Made by a program: the position numbers and the translations under genes
Shown here: positions 5,563 to 9,245 of the stretch, one piece after another
How the letters are laid out: each line of letters starts with the position of its first letter
Numbering within the stretch: position 1 is the stretch's first letter
Notes under the pieces: generated by a model
Told to the model about the DNA's origin: nothing
What the model saw: the letters and a program-made list of their open reading frames with translations, nothing else
The model's database searches: none
Assembly (NCBI GenBank): GCA_023389895.1
Contig: JAEWDX010000272.1
Span: 1-9,245, forward strand
Direction: 5' to 3'
DNA from: Bacillota bacterium
Lineage (GTDB): Bacteria > Bacillota > Bacilli > Bacillales > Cytobacillaceae
DNA: 9,245 nt

Positions 5563-6717
5563 ATGCGTGAAGTAGTCATTGTAGAAGGTATACGTACACC
5601 AGTTGGAAGAAGAAATGGAGCCTTGAAGGATATTCGTCCTGATGAGCTTGCCGCTATCGTTTTAAAAGAATTAGTAAAACGGACAGGTATTGATCCAGCA
5701 TTAATTGAGGATGTGATATTAGGCTGTGTTACCCAATCAGGAGAACAGGCGGGGGATATTGCTAGAGTAGCAGCACTGACTGCGGGTTTTCCGATCGAAG
5801 TTCCTGGGATTACGATTGATCGGCAATGTGGCTCTAGTCAGCAAGCTGTTCATTTTGCGGCCCAAGCTATTTTAGCTGGAGATATGGATGTTGTCATAGC
5901 TGGTGGGGTTGAAAGTATGTCCCGCGTTCCAATGGGATCGAACTATAATGGTGCAAATCCCTTTAGCCAAGCTTTAAGAGACAAATATGAAATGATCCAC
6001 CAAGGTTTGTCAGCAGAGCGAATTGCAGAAAAATATGGTTTTTCACGTGAGCAACTTGATCAATTTTCTCTAGAAAGTCATCAAAAAGCACTACATGCTC
6101 AGGCGAATGGCTATTTTGAAAGGGAGATTCTCCTAATTGAAGTCGTTCTTGAGGACGGAACAAGCATGGTTGTTAAGGAAGATTCTGGACCAAGAAAAGG
6201 GACCTCGTTGGAAAAGTTAGCCGGACTAAAGACTTCCTTCAAAGAGGATGGTGTCATTCATGCAGGAAATTCGAGTCAAATAAGTGATGGAGCAGCTGCT
6301 TTATTATTAATGACACGTGAGAAGGCTAATGAGCTTGGACTGAGGCCGCGTTTCCGCATTCATACACGCACTGTTGTTGGTTCTGATCCAACATTAATGT
6401 TGACAGGACCCATTCCAGCAACTAAAAAGGCTCTTGAAAAAGCAGGATTATCAATTGATGAGATTGATGTATTTGAAGTTAACGAAGCCTTTGCACCTGT
6501 GGCACTAGCATGGCTTAAGGAAACTGGAGCTGATCCGAAAAAGCTTAATCCGAATGGCGGAGCGATCGCATTAGGGCATCCCTTAGGTGGAAGTGGGGCA
6601 CGGCTAATGGTGACAATGATGCACGAGCTAGAGCGTACAGGAGGACACTATGGACTCCAAACAATGTGTGAAGGACATGGCATGGCAAATGCGACAATAA
6701 TTGAGCGTTTAGATTAA
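5563..6717 (+). CDS. Acetyl-CoA acyltransferase (thiolase)
   Basis: A 384-aa thiolase, which cleaves 3-ketoacyl-CoA with CoA to acetyl-CoA and a shortened acyl-CoA, or condenses acetyl-CoA in reverse. The catalytic residues are in place: nucleophile C89 in DRQCGSSQQA, NEAF (307-310), H339 in ALGHPLGGSGAR and C369 in TMCEGHGMANATIIER. The last motif normally has glycines (CxGGGxG); here the middle one is His372. Length is usual for the family. The start ATG follows GAGGAGGG by about 5 nt, 12 nt after the dehydrogenase stop. With the dehydrogenase it supplies the first and last steps of beta-oxidation. The hydratase and 3-hydroxyacyl-CoA dehydrogenase are not in this operon. A degradative role is favoured over acetoacetyl-CoA synthesis by the gene context, but biochemical direction is not readable from sequence. 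Confidence 0.94.
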   Translation: MREVVIVEGIRTPVGRRNGALKDIRPDELAAIVLKELVKRTGIDPALIEDVILGCVTQSGEQAGDIARVAALTAGFPIEVPGITIDRQCGSSQQAVHFAAQAILAGDMDVVIAGGVESMSRVPMGSNYNGANPFSQALRDKYEMIHQGLSAERIAEKYGFSREQLDQFSLESHQKALHAQANGYFEREILLIEVVLEDGTSMVVKEDSGPRKGTSLEKLAGLKTSFKEDGVIHAGNSSQISDGAAALLLMTREKANELGLRPRFRIHTRTVVGSDPTLMLTGPIPATKKALEKAGLSIDEIDVFEVNEAFAPVALAWLKETGADPKKLNPNGGAIALGHPLGGSGARLMVTMMHELERTGGHYGLQTMCEGHGMANATIIERLD

Positions 6718-6735
6718 TTTTTGGAGGGAGATAGG

Positions 6736-8313
6736 ATGAATTCGATTACAATTGGGAAAATCTTCGATCTCACAGTAACCAATTACCCAAACAAGCTAGC
6801 TCTTTATGATGCCAGGAAAAATCTTCGTTATACTTATTTGGGGTGGAGCCAGCAAGTAAATCGTCTTGCCAATGCATTAATCAACGAAGGAGTTAAGAAG
6901 GGTGATCGTGTTTCAACTTTTCTTTTTAATACAGAAGAATTAGCAACTGCCTTTTTTGCTTGCGCCAAAATTGGTGCGATCTTTAACCCAATTAATTTTC
7001 GTTTAATGTCTGATGAAGTTACATATATTTTAACAGATGCATCCCCGAAAATTGTTCTTTTTGAAAAAGCATTAGAGCCAGTCATTTCAGCTCTTGAAAA
7101 TCGCTTTAGTGAAATTTCTTTTTGGTATATAGATGAAGATAAACCAGCATATGCAGCAAGCTATCAAGAAAAAATTGAAGCTGCATCGATAAAGGCCCCT
7201 GCAATTGAGATTGGGGAAAATGATTTGTATGCAATCATGTATACAAGCGGGACAACTGGCAGACCAAAAGGGGTCCTTCATACGCATCGGAATATCGCTG
7301 AACAAAGCTTAATTGTCATTCACTCTACAAAACTTGAGACATTAGATATTGGTCTTGTAACTGCACCAATGTTTCACTGTGCAGAGCTACATTGTGCTTT
7401 CCTACCTCGTGTACAAGTTGGAGGTACGAATATAATTCTACATCAATTCAATCCAAAGACAGTGTTGGAACTAATCGAAGAGGAAAGAATTACGAAATTG
7501 TTTGCTGCACCTACGATGTGGAATATGCTTCTTCAGGAGGATTTAAATAAATATGATCTATCAAGTTTAAAGTTGGGATTATATGGTGCTGCACCAATGG
7601 CGCCTTCCCTTGTCCATGCATGTCATGATCGTCTTGGCATTTCTCTCGTTCAAGCCTATGGAATGACTGAAATGGGACCTGCCATTGCCTTTTTGTCTGA
7701 GGTTGATCAGCTTACGAAAGCTGGCTCTGCGGGTCAAGCTTGCTTAAATCACGAAATTCGGATCGTTCGTACAAGAGAGAATGGACCATCAGATCCAAAT
7801 AATACCGTTCTAGCTGGGGAAACAGGGGAAATCATTGTTCAAGGGCCGTGTATGATGAAGGAATATTTTGGACGCCCTGAAGCGACGGAAATCGCTATGT
7901 ATAAAGGCTGGTATCATTCAGGGGACATTGGTTATTTAGATGAGGAAGGGTATCTTTGGGTAAATGACCGTGTTGATGACATGATTATAAGTGGGGGAGA
8001 AAATATTTATCCTAGGGAAATTGAAGATGCTTTACACGGTCATCCAAGCGTTCTAGATGTGGCGGTTGTTGGTGAGCCAGACGATTATTGGGGTGAGTCT
8101 GTAACGGCTTTTGTTGTAAGAAAGAATGCAAATGTGAGTGAGGAAGAACTAGATGCCTATTGTAAAACTAGCAATCAACTAGCAAACTATAAACGTCCGA
8201 GAAAATATATCTTTTTAGATGCACTACCACGAAATGCTAGCGGAAAAATTCAAAAATTTATTCTTCGAAAACAAATGGAAGAGAATCTAATGAACAGTCC
8301 ATCCGAAAAATAG
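6736..8313 (+). CDS. Acyl-CoA synthetase (AMP-forming), second of the operon
   Basis: A 525-aa adenylate-forming CoA ligase, paralogous to the first gene of the operon. Shared stretches include YDLSS-(6 residues)-GAAPMAP, PRNASGKI and MIISGGENIY. Motifs: phosphate loop YTSGTTGRPKG (169-179), A5 motif QAYGMTEMGP (306-315, with the usual Tyr), HSGDIGYLDEEGY, hinge NDRVDDMIISGGENIY, and catalytic lysine K504 in NASGKIQK. All residues needed for both half-reactions are visible. ATG 6736 is chosen because GGAGGGAG (6723-6730) lies just before it; starting at TTG 6721 would place the ribosome binding site inside the gene. The gap from the thiolase is 18 nt. Having two different ligases suggests two classes of acid, for instance chain lengths or branched versus straight, are activated for the same downstream enzymes. 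That is inference; the substrate is unknown. Confidence 0.93.
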   Translation: MNSITIGKIFDLTVTNYPNKLALYDARKNLRYTYLGWSQQVNRLANALINEGVKKGDRVSTFLFNTEELATAFFACAKIGAIFNPINFRLMSDEVTYILTDASPKIVLFEKALEPVISALENRFSEISFWYIDEDKPAYAASYQEKIEAASIKAPAIEIGENDLYAIMYTSGTTGRPKGVLHTHRNIAEQSLIVIHSTKLETLDIGLVTAPMFHCAELHCAFLPRVQVGGTNIILHQFNPKTVLELIEEERITKLFAAPTMWNMLLQEDLNKYDLSSLKLGLYGAAPMAPSLVHACHDRLGISLVQAYGMTEMGPAIAFLSEVDQLTKAGSAGQACLNHEIRIVRTRENGPSDPNNTVLAGETGEIIVQGPCMMKEYFGRPEATEIAMYKGWYHSGDIGYLDEEGYLWVNDRVDDMIISGGENIYPREIEDALHGHPSVLDVAVVGEPDDYWGESVTAFVVRKNANVSEEELDAYCKTSNQLANYKRPRKYIFLDALPRNASGKIQKFILRKQMEENLMNSPSEK

Positions 8314-8370
8314 TTAATTTGTAGACTGATAATCAAGTTAATTCAATGAATTTGCTAATGAATCCAAAAA

Positions 8371-8418
8371 GTTAGATATCCTTTAAATTTTTGTTTTGGA
8401 TATCTGACCTATTTTTTT
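8371..8418 (+). terminator. Intrinsic terminator of the acyl-CoA operon
   Basis: An 11-bp stem, GTTAGATATCC (8371-8381) with GGATATCTGAC (8398-8408), contains one G-U pair and a 16-nt AT-rich loop. It is followed by CTA and a run of seven T (8412-8418). It lies about 60 nt after the second ligase stop and closes the four-gene unit. Confidence 0.88.
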
Positions 8419-8419
8419 C

Positions 8420-8578
8420 CTAGATTTCTTTATTAAAATCCTTCGTACTTCTCATTGTATCAATCGGTCTGACGATCTTTTCAATCTACTCGCGTTTTCC
8501 TTCTAAGAAAGGAGGGAGGGAAAGTTTTTCACCAAGTGTTTCATATGGTTCGTCACCCATAAAGCCCGGACCGTAATT
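8420..8578 (-). pseudogene. C-terminal remnant of a ring-cleaving (MhqA/MhqO-type, VOC) dioxygenase
   Basis: Translated on the minus strand, this gives GPGFMGDEPYETLG, then GEKLSLPPFLEGKRE, an in-frame TAG (8486-8488), then RPIDTMRSTKDFNKE and a final TAG (8420-8422). From memory this is the end of the Bacillus glyoxalase-fold ring-cleaving dioxygenases (MhqA/MhqE/MhqO type), which act on hydroquinones and catechols. The rest of the protein (about 250 residues) is missing upstream, and residues before GPGF no longer look like the family, so the break lies near 8578-8611. An internal stop plus loss of the N-terminal portion makes it a dead fragment. The homology rests on recall; a protein search would settle it. 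Confidence 0.75.
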
Positions 8579-8649
8579 AAGTATGGGGTCATCAAACTTG
8601 ATTATGGGCATTCGTCGTAAACTAACTTTATAACCTTAGGAGAATACAC

Positions 8650-9245
8650 ATGTTAAAGAATAGGTACGTTGGCATAGGCTTTATTATATTGATTGCGAGT
8701 GCAGTCTTTCTACTGTACGCACTAAAGATCGGCCAATTCGACGGTTTTGCCAACAAACCAGTGGAACAGGCTACGTCAATAAGCAGCGAGAAGACCAACG
8801 AAAAGAAAATATTAACCATGATGGAAGCTTTGCGTCTTGGATATGAAGAGGTAAAGAAGTATACAGAAGAAGAACCTCTGCTTATCGATTTGACAAGCAC
8901 GGATGATACTACTGTGCCGCAAGGAAAAACCGATGGTGCGGACGGTAAAAGAAATGCGTGGAATCTTCAGTTTGGCAGCAAGAAGGGTAATATTAATATT
9001 GACCTATATATCAAGGATGGAAAAGTCGATGCCCGGGTGAGCAAGGACAACAACAATTTACTTCGGAAAGGGCAGTATGCTGTTTCTGACATTAAAATTG
9101 ATTCTCCCGAGGCAATTAAAAAAGCTATTGAAGTACTGGGTATACGCCCAGGGGATCCCGAAATAAAGGATGACTGGATCAAGGGGTATCATTTTAGTAT
9201 CATGGGATTTCTTACAGACCCAAACTCCTCCGAAACACGTTATCT
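8650..9245 (+). CDS. Membrane-anchored extracytoplasmic protein, partial (runs off the window)
   Basis: An open frame from ATG 8650 to the window end gives 198 codons with no stop. The ribosome binding site AGGAGA (8638-8643) lies 6 nt upstream. The N-terminus is MLKNRY followed by a membrane segment (about residues 7-25, VGIGFIILIASAVFLLYAL) with no lipobox or clear signal peptidase site, so it is probably a signal anchor. The rest is hydrophilic and charged. An EALRLGYEEVKKY helix, a WNLQFG strand, a DLYIKDGKV strand and a second helical stretch (SPEAIKKAIEVLG) suggest a PepSY-like repeated fold outside the membrane; this is inference from pattern only. Function unknown. From a few lines, its base composition looks slightly more G+C-rich than the operon before it. 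It sits just after a gene remnant, so its position may result from a rearrangement. Confidence 0.8.
   Translation, partial: MLKNRYVGIGFIILIASAVFLLYALKIGQFDGFANKPVEQATSISSEKTNEKKILTMMEALRLGYEEVKKYTEEEPLLIDLTSTDDTTVPQGKTDGADGKRNAWNLQFGSKKGNINIDLYIKDGKVDARVSKDNNNLLRKGQYAVSDIKIDSPEAIKKAIEVLGIRPGDPEIKDDWIKGYHFSIMGFLTDPNSSETRY

Noticed and set aside
6721..6735. TTG start for the second ligase
   Set aside because: It would put the ribosome binding site GGAGGGAG inside the coding region; ATG 6736 fits.
8628..9182. Two minus-strand frames (90 and 71 aa) near the window end
   Set aside because: They are antisense shadows of the + strand anchored-protein gene, which has a ribosome binding site and membrane anchor and is continuous to the window end.

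Overview
The window looks like chromosomal DNA of a low-G+C Bacillaceae bacterium (Bacillus sensu lato). The evidence is AT-rich intergenic DNA, strong GGAGG-type ribosome binding sites, TTG starts, TATAAT promoters, hairpin-plus-T-tract terminators and Bacillus-type protein families. I cannot name the species.

Layout. Positions 1-291 hold a 51-bp tandem repeat, with one inverted copy at the window edge that forms a 35-bp perfect inverted repeat. Positions 300-700 are AT-rich with no convincing gene. A 31-codon membrane micro-ORF (715-810, TTG start, clear ribosome binding site) is followed by a 14-bp-stem terminator. Next is a P1-family (S58, DmpA/NylC-like) self-cleaving aminopeptidase/amidase (1052-2032, +). 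It is convergent with a small YhfM-like lipoprotein (2257-2634, -), and the two share a 13-bp-stem bidirectional terminator.

The centrepiece is a four-gene fatty/organic acid activation and beta-oxidation operon on the + strand (2867-8313): acyl-CoA synthetase 1, an LCAD/IVD-type acyl-CoA dehydrogenase, a thiolase and acyl-CoA synthetase 2. Gaps are under 20 nt, each gene has its own ribosome binding site, and a single terminator follows. A TGaTATAAT promoter lies upstream. An 18-bp palindrome next to the first ribosome binding site closely resembles the B. subtilis FadR operator core. The operon makes acyl-CoAs, dehydrogenates them and cleaves 3-ketoacyl-CoAs, but it lacks enoyl-CoA hydratase and 3-hydroxyacyl-CoA dehydrogenase, which must come from elsewhere.

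After the operon terminator there is a decayed, antisense C-terminal fragment of an MhqA/MhqO-type ring-cleaving dioxygenase (8420-8578, one internal stop). Beyond it, a membrane-anchored extracytoplasmic protein with a possible PepSY-like fold starts at 8650 and runs off the window end. The fragment marks a likely rearrangement boundary.

I see no phage, CRISPR, IS, tRNA or rRNA features. Nothing here amounts to a clearly new system. The most interesting items are the FadR-like box with its twin-ligase operon, the repeat with its inverted copy, and the micro-ORF.
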